From: a bacterium
Lineage (GTDB): Bacteria > Latescibacterota > Latescibacteria > Latescibacterales > Latescibacteraceae
Assembly (NCBI GenBank): GCA_021372535.1
Contig: JAJFUH010000038.1
Location: 1-64,000, forward strand
Direction: 5' to 3'
Length of the DNA stretch: 64,000 bases
This document shows, in pieces, positions 7,991-16,435 of this stretch. The stretch's first letter is position 1. Each line of letters opens with the position of its first letter. Below the pieces are notes generated by a model that saw only the letters and a program-made list of their open reading frames with translations, did no database searches and was not told where the DNA came from. The translations under genes and the position numbers were made by a program.

Positions 7991-8995
7991 TCATGCGTTT
8001 CTGACAGCCCAGTTCTCAAGCCACCGGTAGCGGGGAGACAGATAAGCCCCTTTCAGGGCGTCGGCTTCCCTGCTCAAGTCTGAGAGCATCGACCGTTCCT
8101 CCGGCGAGATGGCGGGAGCATATGCCGATTCGAGATTGGCGATAACTTCATCCATGCTGTTCATCGCGGGCATGGTGCAGTGCACCTCGGGCGCCTGATA
8201 GATGAAGCGAAGCATTGCCTTGGCGAGAGAACCGCGTTTATCCTTGAAAAAGCCTTTTTTGTGCGCAAAAGCAGCCATATCGTCGCTTCCCATGGGTTTG
8301 ATGCCGATGATGCCGAGTCCCATGCCGCTGCATCGCGGGATAAGCGCATTGTAATCGTTCCACGGCCATGTCTGCCCGCCTTTCGGACGGCCCATGTTAT
8401 GATGAAAATTATATATGATCATGACATAGTCAAGGACATTACGGTAATTGTCGATATACCGCATCATGAGGTTTGCGTCATGCGAGACTATGCCGATTTT
8501 GCGGATTTTTCCTGAATCACGGCTTTTTTCCAGAACCCGTATGCGGTCGTCATCGACATTCTGGAGACGATAGAGGTCAATGTAATCGGTTCGGAAAGTC
8601 CTGAGAGCGCCATCGATCTCATTCTCCATTTCCGGGGTCGGCTGCACCGCAACGAGCGATACGATCACTTCCCTGCGGAAATCCCTGATGCTCTCGCTCA
8701 TGGGCTCGAACTGTTTATACCCCGCATGGTCATACACATCGAACGTATTGATTCCGCCCTCGAACCCGAGTTTGATCAACCTGTCTCTGAGCCGGGGCTT
8801 CCCGATGAGCTTTTTAACGAGATGCGAGCCGAAGCCGAGCATGGACACCTCGATACCCGTTTTCCCGAGCGCTCTTTTCGGCACCACACCTCGCGGCCGG
8901 TACTCGGTTTTTCTGCCGGGCATTACCGAACACCCTCCCAGCGACATGACCGAAGCAGTTACGCCGATTCCCTGCAAAAATCTTCTTCGCCTCAT
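7991..8995 (-). CDS. Aldo/keto reductase-like exported protein, catalytic residues atypical
   Basis: The N-terminus MRRRRFLQGIGVTASVMSLG combines a twin-arginine motif with a lipobox-like LGGC, so the product is probably a Tat-dependent lipoprotein. An AAAAGGA site precedes the ATG. The body is an AKR TIM barrel: KRALGKTGIEVSMLGFGS, then INTFDVYDHAGY, and TDYIDLYRLQNVDDD. In active AKRs the tetrad is Asp, Tyr, Lys, His. Here Asp and a nearby Tyr are present, but the segment usually ending in TK reads VIVSLVAV, and the usual LHxPD reads RLQNVDD, so Lys and His appear lost. Either the alignment shifts or this is no longer a normal reductase. Confidence 0.8.
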   Translation of the reverse strand: MRRRRFLQGIGVTASVMSLGGCSVMPGRKTEYRPRGVVPKRALGKTGIEVSMLGFGSHLVKKLIGKPRLRDRLIKLGFEGGINTFDVYDHAGYKQFEPMSESIRDFRREVIVSLVAVQPTPEMENEIDGALRTFRTDYIDLYRLQNVDDDRIRVLEKSRDSGKIRKIGIVSHDANLMMRYIDNYRNVLDYVMIIYNFHHNMGRPKGGQTWPWNDYNALIPRCSGMGLGIIGIKPMGSDDMAAFAHKKGFFKDKRGSLAKAMLRFIYQAPEVHCTMPAMNSMDEVIANLESAYAPAISPEERSMLSDLSREADALKGAYLSPRYRWLENWAVRNA

Positions 8996-9206
8996 GGTAA
9001 ATCCTTTTCTTGTATAGTTATTATATAGAGTACACTCAAAAAGAACAGAAAAACGAATGGTTCAAAACACAATAATACCGCATATAGTTTTTTAACAGCA
9101 AAAAACTCATTTGGTTTCCTTATGATATGATTGCTTCATCTCGTAACGCACCGAACTTCATATGCTGTTTCCTCTGAGTGAGGAAGTCAACCGACATACT
9201 GCATAA

Positions 9207-9953
9207 CTACATAATCCGTTCACGAACTTTTTTCCAGGAAGGGGTTATAAGAAAACTTTCCTCGATATTATCAATCATTCCCAGAAATTTTGCATACGGA
9301 ACCGAAAACGTGAGAATGTCAGGGGCAACATAAGGCCGTGCGGTAACATCGAACATACCGAGAACCGCTCTCGGGCAACTGCTGTCGTTTTCGAGGTACG
9401 GATAGAATACGATAGACCCGCAGCCGGAAGAAAACGGTGAAATGACACCGTTCGGCTCAGCCCGATCATAGTTGGCCAGGGTAAACAGACCGGAGATAAC
9501 ATCGGGACCGGCAAAAAAAATAACCACTTCAGGATTTTCATGGCCTTCCAGCATGTCCCATCGCTTGAACACGATAAAACGCGACGGTGCTTTGAAAACA
9601 GACGATTCCCTGAGCGCTTTCAAGACCAGATCGGGAGATTTTTTGTACCGTTCACCTTCCATTTTGCCCGGAATCCCGCACGAGAGGAAATACTCAAAAT
9701 TCGGACCTACCTTATCGGTAAAGCCGAGAAATTTTTTGCCGCCGCCGCAGCCCACATCTCCGGCTGAATAACAGAGCGTCTCTCCTCTCCGTACCCTCGA
9801 TAATTCACCGATAATACACCGGTGTCCCGCAGCAGGTTTCATCTTTTCCGCAGGATTTTCCTCATCAGTATACCAGAATACGATGGGCAGATCAGCGCTG
9901 TGAAAATATTTATGCCATAATCGTATAAATTCTTCTTTAATCCGCATATCCAT
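9207..9953 (-). CDS. DUF169-family protein
   Basis: Start at 9953 is chosen because TTGAGGGGG lies just upstream on the minus strand; an ATG eight codons earlier is in frame. The product of about 248 residues shows DUF169 features: LPIVFWYTDEENPAEKM near the N-terminus, a Cys/Gly-rich CYSAGDVGCGGGKKFLGF, and a C-terminal PSGCGS-like SSGCGSIVFYP followed by DVTARPYV and LTFSVPYAKFLGM. The family has no established reaction; the conserved cysteines suggest metal or cofactor contact. There is no signal peptide, so it should be cytoplasmic. It stands alone between an AKR-like and a Gfo/Idh-like gene on the same strand. Confidence 0.7.
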   Translation of the reverse strand: MDMRIKEEFIRLWHKYFHSADLPIVFWYTDEENPAEKMKPAAGHRCIIGELSRVRRGETLCYSAGDVGCGGGKKFLGFTDKVGPNFEYFLSCGIPGKMEGERYKKSPDLVLKALRESSVFKAPSRFIVFKRWDMLEGHENPEVVIFFAGPDVISGLFTLANYDRAEPNGVISPFSSGCGSIVFYPYLENDSSCPRAVLGMFDVTARPYVAPDILTFSVPYAKFLGMIDNIEESFLITPSWKKVRERIM

Positions 9954-10082
9954 GGAAGCCCCCTCAACCGAAAACATGACCGCAATCTCACTTTATATGA
10001 CTTATCGTCTCAAACCCCAAAGGCACTGTCCATAATGAAATTTCTTGGAATTCCGATACACACGACGGGCGGGAGCGATCAG

Positions 10083-11231
10083 TCATTTCGGCGGCCTGAT
10101 TTCACCTTTCTCGGCTCCCAGAAGCTTCGTATAAGCCTGATAGGCTTCCATGCCCGGCATATAGCTCTGACCCCACGGACAACCGACCGACCAGTCCTCG
10201 TCGAGTGATTTGAGCTCCACGAACTCGCCTTTTTCGCGCAGTATGGAGCGGAAACCGGCAAGAAACAGCCGCAGTTTTTCGATCAGGGATTCATGGGTTT
10301 CGGGCATACCCCCGATACCGAGCTCGAACATCCCCTGTATTCTGGTGAGCATCGGCCCATAAACGAATTCATCCCAGTTTGTCTGGCCATCGCACAGAAA
10401 TATGCGGTCCTGCCCCTTGAACTGTGTATAAATGAGGGTATTGTCACGTGATGTGTGATTAATCGTTCCGAGAAACGGCCCTTTTCCACGGTCGTTATAG
10501 ACAATCGTCGATGTGCCGGAGCCTTTGCTCCAGTCGTCCGTTTTCTGGGCGATTGCATGAATACCGCCGCCGGCGGTCCTGTATGCCCACCAGATACCGT
10601 GAAGGCCGTGCGTGTAATAATCAGGCACTCCCTCGCTCCATGTCTCGTACCCGAGGATAGATTCCGGCGGGTTGTGCCCGATTGCTTCATATGTTACACA
10701 CATATGTTCGAGGGAAGAGCCGCTCCATACAGGCGTGTTGTATTTTTTCGAGAGTTCGGTCATCTCGCGCGCCTTACGGAGCGAATCGGTGAACGGCCGG
10801 TCGATATACACCGGGATGCCGTTTTCGAGATAGGGCCGGGCGAGCTTGTACGTCCATGGTATCTGGAAAACCACATCGATTATGATACCGTCCACCTTGC
10901 CGACCATGCCATCGAACGATTTAACAACATTCGGCACATTGAAACGATCGGCGAAAGCCTTCGCGACCGTTTGATCGATATGCCATACATGGGTGTAATA
11001 CATACCTGTCCTTTTTGGAGTATAAGGCACATCATTTACATTGGGCACACCGTTTATCATGCGTGTCCATGCATTCTCCGAATGACTCCATTCGCCGAGG
11101 ATGAGGCCGATATTGAGGAGTTCATTGCCGGATTTTTTCTTCGGATTCGCTGCTAAAGCCTGCGAGGCAACTCCGACAGCGCCCATACCGAGGAATGCCC
11201 GACGAGAAATACCTGAAAACTGCCCGTTCAT
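10083..11231 (-). CDS. Tat-exported Gfo/Idh/MocA-like protein with degenerate motifs
   Basis: The ATG at 11231 follows GGGAAAGGA on the minus strand and gives MNGQFSGISRRAFLGMG, a twin-arginine signal; upstream in-frame ATGs lack such a site. The protein is about 382 residues. It resembles the 3006-4130 product (shared YTHVWHIDQ/ITHVWDQ region, FDGMVGKVDGIIID, LARPYLENGIPVYIDRPF). The Rossmann glycine loop is not recognisable: the strand reads NIGLILGEWSHSENAW. The EKP position reads DRP, with Arg145 in place of Lys. Cofactor binding and catalysis are therefore doubtful. It may be a binding or structural member of the family. It is monocistronic as far as can be seen. Confidence 0.75.
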   Translation of the reverse strand: MNGQFSGISRRAFLGMGAVGVASQALAANPKKKSGNELLNIGLILGEWSHSENAWTRMINGVPNVNDVPYTPKRTGMYYTHVWHIDQTVAKAFADRFNVPNVVKSFDGMVGKVDGIIIDVVFQIPWTYKLARPYLENGIPVYIDRPFTDSLRKAREMTELSKKYNTPVWSGSSLEHMCVTYEAIGHNPPESILGYETWSEGVPDYYTHGLHGIWWAYRTAGGGIHAIAQKTDDWSKGSGTSTIVYNDRGKGPFLGTINHTSRDNTLIYTQFKGQDRIFLCDGQTNWDEFVYGPMLTRIQGMFELGIGGMPETHESLIEKLRLFLAGFRSILREKGEFVELKSLDEDWSVGCPWGQSYMPGMEAYQAYTKLLGAEKGEIRPPK

Positions 11232-11939
11232 ACCTGTTTTCCTTTCCCGTGCCATGTTCATTATTCCCAGGAACCGCATAAACCGGAAAATTTTTTTCAG
11301 AATTTGTATAAACTTATTGACATTAGCAATAATTTGAATTTAAATTTACAAATTAATATAAGGGCGGATGTGCTTTTAATCAAATTATAATACTTTAATG
11401 ATCTTGTAAAGAAATATCCTTTTTTATAACGAGCAGTTATTTTCGATGCTTCTCCCGGTTATAAATAAATAACATTAAAAATATTCCTTGCGTAATTACC
11501 CCGTAATTCGTGATATAAGAAATGATATACTCTTATTAGTTAAGTTAATGCACCATAGTATTCATATAATTATATCGTGATGGAATTATAAAAAAAAGAT
11601 TGAAACACAATATTGGAATATTTTTTGCTCTTTCATAAATTATATGACAGTATAAAATAATGACATATTTTCTTAAAATCATGTTTTTCTGCATGGATAA
11701 TCAATGAAACAATATTATGTCACATTTTCAGTAAGAGTCAAATGTTAATTGCTGTTTTTCATGATATTTCACGCACTCTGTTATGTAATCGACGAACGTG
11801 TTGCTGTCTATGACCGGTAAATCAGCATTTTTAATGATCATGGAGAGTTTATATCCATACTATGGTGTTTATCGCGAGGCTTATAAAGAAAAATATTCCT
11901 TTTTCTGCGGGAAAAGGTGTATAGGGAAGGGATAGTGCG
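11232..11939. other. AT-rich gene-free stretch
   Basis: About 700 bases between divergent genes, strongly AT-rich. It probably carries promoters for both the exported Gfo/Idh-like gene and the PAS gene, but no convincing -35/-10 pair was picked out. No repeat shared with the rest of the window was seen. Confidence 0.5.
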
Positions 11940-12620
11940 ATGGAAGCTTTGAAAAAGCTGGAAATGAAATACAGAATTCTTGAAAATTCCGCAAAGGAAT
12001 GCGAACAACGGCTGAAATTGATACTCAGTAACGTCCCCGATATAATTTACATGTTAAACCCTGAAGGACAAATCACCTACATAAGCGATTCCATAGAACA
12101 GTATGGTTATTCTCCGGACGAATTAATCGGCACCGATATCATGGATATTATTGACCCGCAGGATAAGCCTAAAGCAGTATACAGAATTAAGGAAAGAAGA
12201 ACGGGTACTCGAAAAACAAAAGCTTATAATATCCGTATGCTGGCGAAAAATAAAACCGCAATTCCGTTTGAGGTAAAGACCGCAAACATTGAAACTCCGC
12301 TTCTTGTTACCGTTACAGCGGAAGGATATTACTCGGTAGTTGAAAACAATTTCAGGAAGTTCATGGGAACTGTGGGCGTCGCCAGGGAAATTGAGCGGAA
12401 AAATCATAAAAACCATAGTGTAAATGATACCTCTGATCAAAAAGAGACATTTATTCCTATATGTTCGAATTGTAAAAGAATTCGGGATAATCAGGGAAAC
12501 TGGAAGAAAGTTGAGGATTATTTCGGGAAGATGCTCGATATACATTTTACTCACGGTATCTGCGCCGACTGTATTTCAGATTTATATCCGGACATGGAAA
12601 CAAAGAAAAAAAAAGGATAA
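11940..12620 (+). CDS. PAS-domain protein with C-terminal zinc-finger-like motif
   Basis: The 226-residue protein begins with a short coiled coil (KLEMKYRILENSAKECEQR), followed by a PAS domain at about 25-140 (ILSNVPDIIYMLNPEGQITY, then SIEQYGYSPDELIGTD). The C-terminus at about 170-215 has CSNCKRIRD...W...FTHGICADC, a pattern commonly found after PAS or receiver domains, with Cys and His spacing suggesting a metal site. There is no kinase, cyclase or DNA-binding domain. It could be a sensory adaptor that passes a signal by protein contact. An AGGGAAGGGATAG ribosome site precedes the ATG. The PAS call is sure; the C-terminal motif is a known but poorly characterised element. Confidence 0.8.
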   Translation: MEALKKLEMKYRILENSAKECEQRLKLILSNVPDIIYMLNPEGQITYISDSIEQYGYSPDELIGTDIMDIIDPQDKPKAVYRIKERRTGTRKTKAYNIRMLAKNKTAIPFEVKTANIETPLLVTVTAEGYYSVVENNFRKFMGTVGVAREIERKNHKNHSVNDTSDQKETFIPICSNCKRIRDNQGNWKKVEDYFGKMLDIHFTHGICADCISDLYPDMETKKKKG

Positions 12621-12783
12621 ACTGACGGTATTCTCATAGGACATTGCCTGTCTCATGGTAAATTCCATGAATAAAGGTTTCCTTCATTGTTAATCCTCAA
12701 AGTTCACCGGTATTAATCAGCCTTACCAATATCATCTCAAAGACCACTGCGATCAGCAAGAACATACTCCCGCGCAATACGTT

Positions 12784-12999
12784 TATCCGGTTATCCAGTT
12801 TGATAAGCATAGGAAACCTTTTTAATCAGAATTGATACTTTCTTCCGATAGTATGTGATCCCCCCTGCCTGCGGCATCCCCCCTTTTTAAGGCGGGCGCG
12901 GCTTTTTGGGCACTTTCATCCCCCTTTCTTTAATAAGGGGGACACGGCGAAGCCGAGGGGGATCAATCATGTTAGCTGATTTAACTGGATAACCGGATA
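12784..12999. repeat. Element bounded by 17-bp perfect inverted repeats
   Basis: TATCCGGTTATCCAGTT (12784-12800) is exactly the reverse complement of AACTGGATAACCGGATA (12983-12999). Nested inside is a second inverted pair, TGATCCCCC near 12857 and GGGGGATCA near 12957, plus a CCCCCTTTCTTTAATAAGGGGG hairpin. It has no coding capacity. This fills the centre of the gene-free stretch 12621-13287. A 7-bp hairpin CAGCTCC-TTTATCA-GGAGCTG lies further on at about 13201-13221. Confidence 0.7.
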
Positions 13000-13287
13000 C
13001 GTTTAAACAGCAATTTTACGCCACTGAATGATTTTCTTTCTGTCAGGATATACCCGGCATTGAATCCCCTTGCACATTCATTTCACCACCGATCAAGTCG
13101 GAGGCTGAGCTCACATTCATGTATTAATCGGATCAAAAAGGATATTGACAATTACAGGAAACACCCCTATGCTTACACGATATTAATGGGAATTAGGCTA
13201 TCAGCTCCTTTATCAGGAGCTGCATTGCGGTTTTGTGTCATACACGGTGATTATCGTGTTTTTCATCATGTACATACGGAGGTAACC

Positions 13288-15483
13288 ATGGCATCATCCG
13301 GTCAGACATACCTTTCACGCCGTCATTTTATGCGGAACGCGGGAATTGCCGCAGGAACAGCTTTCGCCGCCGGTATCAGGCCCGTCTACAACGCATCAGC
13401 CGAGGAAACCGGACATTCCGCGGGCTGGTTTGACACTATGTACCGGCAGTTTCACATCGATGCACATTTCGGAGGCTTCAGAGAGATATACAGGAATTTC
13501 GATGCCGAAGCGACCGCTCAGATGTATGAAGAAGCCGGAATACAGATGGTCAGCTACTTCTCGAAATGCTGGGCGGGATATTCGTACTATCCCACGAAAA
13601 TCGGCGTCGTGCATCCCGGGCTTGACAGGGATTTCACCGGGGAATTGACCGCCGCGCTGAAAAAAAGGGGAATACGGCGAATCCTGTATTTCATGCTCGG
13701 TATGGAGCGCCGTCACCAGTACGAGCACCCCGAGTGGATCCGTAACACCGATTCAAAGAAGACGGTTGTCGAAAAAAGCGCAATCCCCGAATCCGCCATG
13801 ATGTGCTTCAATTCTCCCTATGTCGATGAAATCGGTATACCCCAGATGAAGGAAATTATCGCGCTCTACGACATCGACGGATTTTTTGTGGACATTGTCA
13901 TGCAGCAGTATCTCCAGGACAACTGCTGGTGCAAATACTGCCGCGAATATTTCGCCAATGAGGTTGGGGGCGCGATGCCGTCCGGTGACAGCGATCCGAA
14001 AGCGTTCGCCTATCGCAAATGGGCGAACCGTCACATGGAAGCGCACATGGAAAAGGTCCAGCGCGCCCTTGCCGAAGTCAAGCCCGATATTGAAATCATC
14101 AATAATTACGCATGGATGATGCGGTATCCGGTAACCCCGCCTCGGTATGTCCACCATATAACATGGGACACTCCTGTACCGAAAGTCGGTCTTTATTCAT
14201 GGAATTTTTCCCTCGAAGCCCGGTATGTCTCCACACTCCCGGATATTACCTGGAGCTGCATGAACACCCGCGGAAATACCTGGGGAGAATACTCGCTCCG
14301 CGAGCCCGAGGCGTTCATGAGCGAATGCGCCATTCTTCTCGCCGCCTGCGGAAGAACCTATCTCTCCGATATCCCTTACCCGCACGGCAACCCCGATCCG
14401 GCGGTCATGGAAGTGTTCGGCGCTGTCAACAGGCGCACCCGCGAGCTCGAACCCTATGTGAAGAACTGCATGCCGGTCACCGATACAGCGGTGCTTCATT
14501 CGCCCGACTCGGTCTGGTCAAAAATGCCCATGGCGCCTACACCGGCATGGATTCCCAGTCCGGCATACTACCCTGTGTGCGGCGCCCACAAGGCGCTAAT
14601 CGATGGGCATATCCAGATGGGAATCCTCAACAGCGGAGGCTTATGTGACAGTCTGAGCCTTTACCGGGCGCTTGTACTACCCGACCAGCGCATCCTGAGC
14701 GACCGTGAATGCGAAACGATACGGGCCTTCGTAAAGAACGGCGGGGCGCTCCTTGCAACCGGTGAGACAGGAACGAGAGATACGGACAACAAATCCCTCA
14801 AAAACTGCGCGCTCGCCGATGTACTCGGTGTGGATTACCTGGGCACATCCGATACGGCGAACTGTTACCTCCGGACAAAAACCGGAATCGACAGTCACGG
14901 CATTCCGGCAATGGATATACAGGTCATGGGCCCGTATGGCCGGGTTAAAACCACGACCGCGAAGACACTGATCGAACTGGTTCCGCCGTTCGAGGGAATC
15001 AAAAATGGCACACCGCCGCCCGCTCTTTCACCGGAAGGCCCCGGGGTGACGGTGAACATGTATGGAAAAGGCAGGGCTGTCTACTGCGCCGCGAAACTGT
15101 TCGACTCATACTACCGTGAAAGCACACCGGTGCAGCGGAAGCTCGGCCTCTGGATGCTCGAACAGGTGTACCCGCCCGAAGCTCGCACCATTGTTCTCGA
15201 AAACACCCCTGTCAACGTCGAGGTTTTCTATAACCGCCGGGGGAAGGAACTGTTCGTCCACCTCGTCAACTACTCCGGCGACAAGCGCGAGGTCGGTACC
15301 CCGCAGGTACAGGATTTCGCCGTCGTGCATGGTATTCGTATCAGGCTGCAGCTTGCCCGGAAACCGGCGGGAGTCACAACCGTTCCCGGCGGGAAAACCA
15401 TACCGTCCGCCTATTCGGACGGCTGGCTGACCTTCACCGCGGAGCCGCTCGCGATCCACGAGGTGTACAGGATAGAGACGTAA
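13288..15483 (+). CDS. Tat-exported putative glycoside hydrolase (GHL6/fucosidase-like TIM barrel)
   Basis: The ATG at 13288 follows an excellent ACGGAGGTAACC site, and the product of about 731 residues starts with a twin-arginine signal (LSRRHFMRNAGIAAGTAFAA). The frame is open 76 codons further upstream without support. The N-terminal half resembles hypothetical glycoside hydrolases related to alpha-L-fucosidase: QFHIDAHFGGFREIYRNFDA, then GIQMVSYFSKCWAG, and IDGFFVDIVMQQYLQDN with Asp candidates. CWCKYC follows. The middle (LYRALVLPDQRILSDRE, then FVKNGGALLATGETGTRD) looks like the glutamine-amidotransferase-like trimerisation domain of GH42 enzymes. The C-terminus is beta-rich. Likely acts on a glycan outside the cell; substrate unknown. 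Confidence 0.7.
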   Translation: MASSGQTYLSRRHFMRNAGIAAGTAFAAGIRPVYNASAEETGHSAGWFDTMYRQFHIDAHFGGFREIYRNFDAEATAQMYEEAGIQMVSYFSKCWAGYSYYPTKIGVVHPGLDRDFTGELTAALKKRGIRRILYFMLGMERRHQYEHPEWIRNTDSKKTVVEKSAIPESAMMCFNSPYVDEIGIPQMKEIIALYDIDGFFVDIVMQQYLQDNCWCKYCREYFANEVGGAMPSGDSDPKAFAYRKWANRHMEAHMEKVQRALAEVKPDIEIINNYAWMMRYPVTPPRYVHHITWDTPVPKVGLYSWNFSLEARYVSTLPDITWSCMNTRGNTWGEYSLREPEAFMSECAILLAACGRTYLSDIPYPHGNPDPAVMEVFGAVNRRTRELEPYVKNCMPVTDTAVLHSPDSVWSKMPMAPTPAWIPSPAYYPVCGAHKALIDGHIQMGILNSGGLCDSLSLYRALVLPDQRILSDRECETIRAFVKNGGALLATGETGTRDTDNKSLKNCALADVLGVDYLGTSDTANCYLRTKTGIDSHGIPAMDIQVMGPYGRVKTTTAKTLIELVPPFEGIKNGTPPPALSPEGPGVTVNMYGKGRAVYCAAKLFDSYYRESTPVQRKLGLWMLEQVYPPEARTIVLENTPVNVEVFYNRRGKELFVHLVNYSGDKREVGTPQVQDFAVVHGIRIRLQLARKPAGVTTVPGGKTIPSAYSDGWLTFTAEPLAIHEVYRIET

Positions 15484-15597
15484 TACCGCTATTTTTCAGG
15501 AAGAAGGAAAAACCGTAAGCCGCATGCGTGTGAACAATCCGGGTAACAACGATTGCTGTGGATGCCGTCTGAAAACGGAGACCCTGCTCCGGAGATG

Positions 15598-16053
15598 TCA
15601 CAGGTCTTTACGCATGATTATGCGTGTCTCCCCGGGCCCGAAATAATCATCCACGGTCTCCGTCTCACGGAAACCGAGGGCGCGATAACATGCCCGTGCA
15701 TCTGTGTTTCCGGGTGCAACGGTCAGAAACACTTCATCCGCTCCTTTGGAGGACAATACGTCGATCGCATCGAGCATGAGTCCCGTCGCAATACCCATGC
15801 GGCGGTATTCATTTTTCACGGCGAGCGAAAGTATCCAGCACGCTCCGTTTTCCGGCTTCAAAGCGCCGAGAACATACCCGGCGATGGTTCCCGTATCGTT
15901 TACGGCGATGCGGAGCAGATTGCCGAACACATCAAGCGCCTGACGGAAAAAAAACAGTGGATAGCCATGAACCCCGAACACTTCCTGTTCCAAAGAAAAT
16001 ACATCCGCTAAATCACCCACGGCAGCTGTCCGTATGGTTATATGAGAATCCAA
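15598..16053 (-). CDS. GNAT-family N-acetyltransferase (RimI-like)
   Basis: The 151-residue protein has the standard GNAT layout: ITIRTAAVGDLADVFSLEQE at the N-terminus, IAGYVLGAL, then motif A LAVKNEYRRMGIATGLM with the R-R-M-G-I-A acetyl-CoA pyrophosphate loop, and motif B NTDARACYRALGFRE. Such enzymes transfer acetyl from acetyl-CoA to an amino group of a small molecule or a protein N-terminus; the EV.V..N..A...Y...GF pattern is RimI-like. It converges on the glycoside-hydrolase-like gene. Substrate cannot be read from sequence. Confidence 0.85.
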   Translation of the reverse strand: MDSHITIRTAAVGDLADVFSLEQEVFGVHGYPLFFFRQALDVFGNLLRIAVNDTGTIAGYVLGALKPENGACWILSLAVKNEYRRMGIATGLMLDAIDVLSSKGADEVFLTVAPGNTDARACYRALGFRETETVDDYFGPGETRIIMRKDL

Positions 16054-16083
16054 GGATGGCCTTTCGTTTTAAAAAAAATTTGG

Positions 16084-16274
16084 TTATTCAATTAGTGCAT
16101 AAAACTTACAGATGAGATGTTTTTTTCATGTTAACGTGTCATTCCCGTGAAAACGGGAATCCATCACCTGATGCTCATGACAGAGCGAAGTTAATACTGG
16201 ATTCCCAATTCACTTCGTTCTTGGGAATGACAATACTTGGGAAATACATTAGTGATTATGAGCTTATTGAATAA
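16084..16274 (+). mobile_element. MITE-like element, copy B
   Basis: A 191-base element with ends TTATTCAATTAGTGCATAA and TTATGAGCTTATTGAATAA, imperfect inverted repeats. It carries two internal hairpins, ATTCCCGTGAAAACGGGAAT and ATTCCCAATTCACTTCGTTC...GGGAAT. This is the shortest, uninterrupted member of the family of three. It fills the gene-free region 16054-16435; nothing else is seen there. Confidence 0.7.
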
Positions 16275-16435
16275 ACAAAAAAGAGAAAAAACCAAGCTTT
16301 TCAGAAAATATGCAAAACCGGAAATGAAAACAACACCATTGTACCATAAACCTTCCACAAAAAACGCCGCTGCATCTTCTGTTTTACAGAATGCACAGCG
16401 GAGCTCAATGAAAAAGTACAACATTTTACGGTGTA

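Noticed and set aside
13060-13287. N-terminal extension of the glycoside-hydrolase-like gene
   Set aside because: The extension would bury the twin-arginine signal 80 residues inside, while ATG 13288 has an excellent ribosome site.
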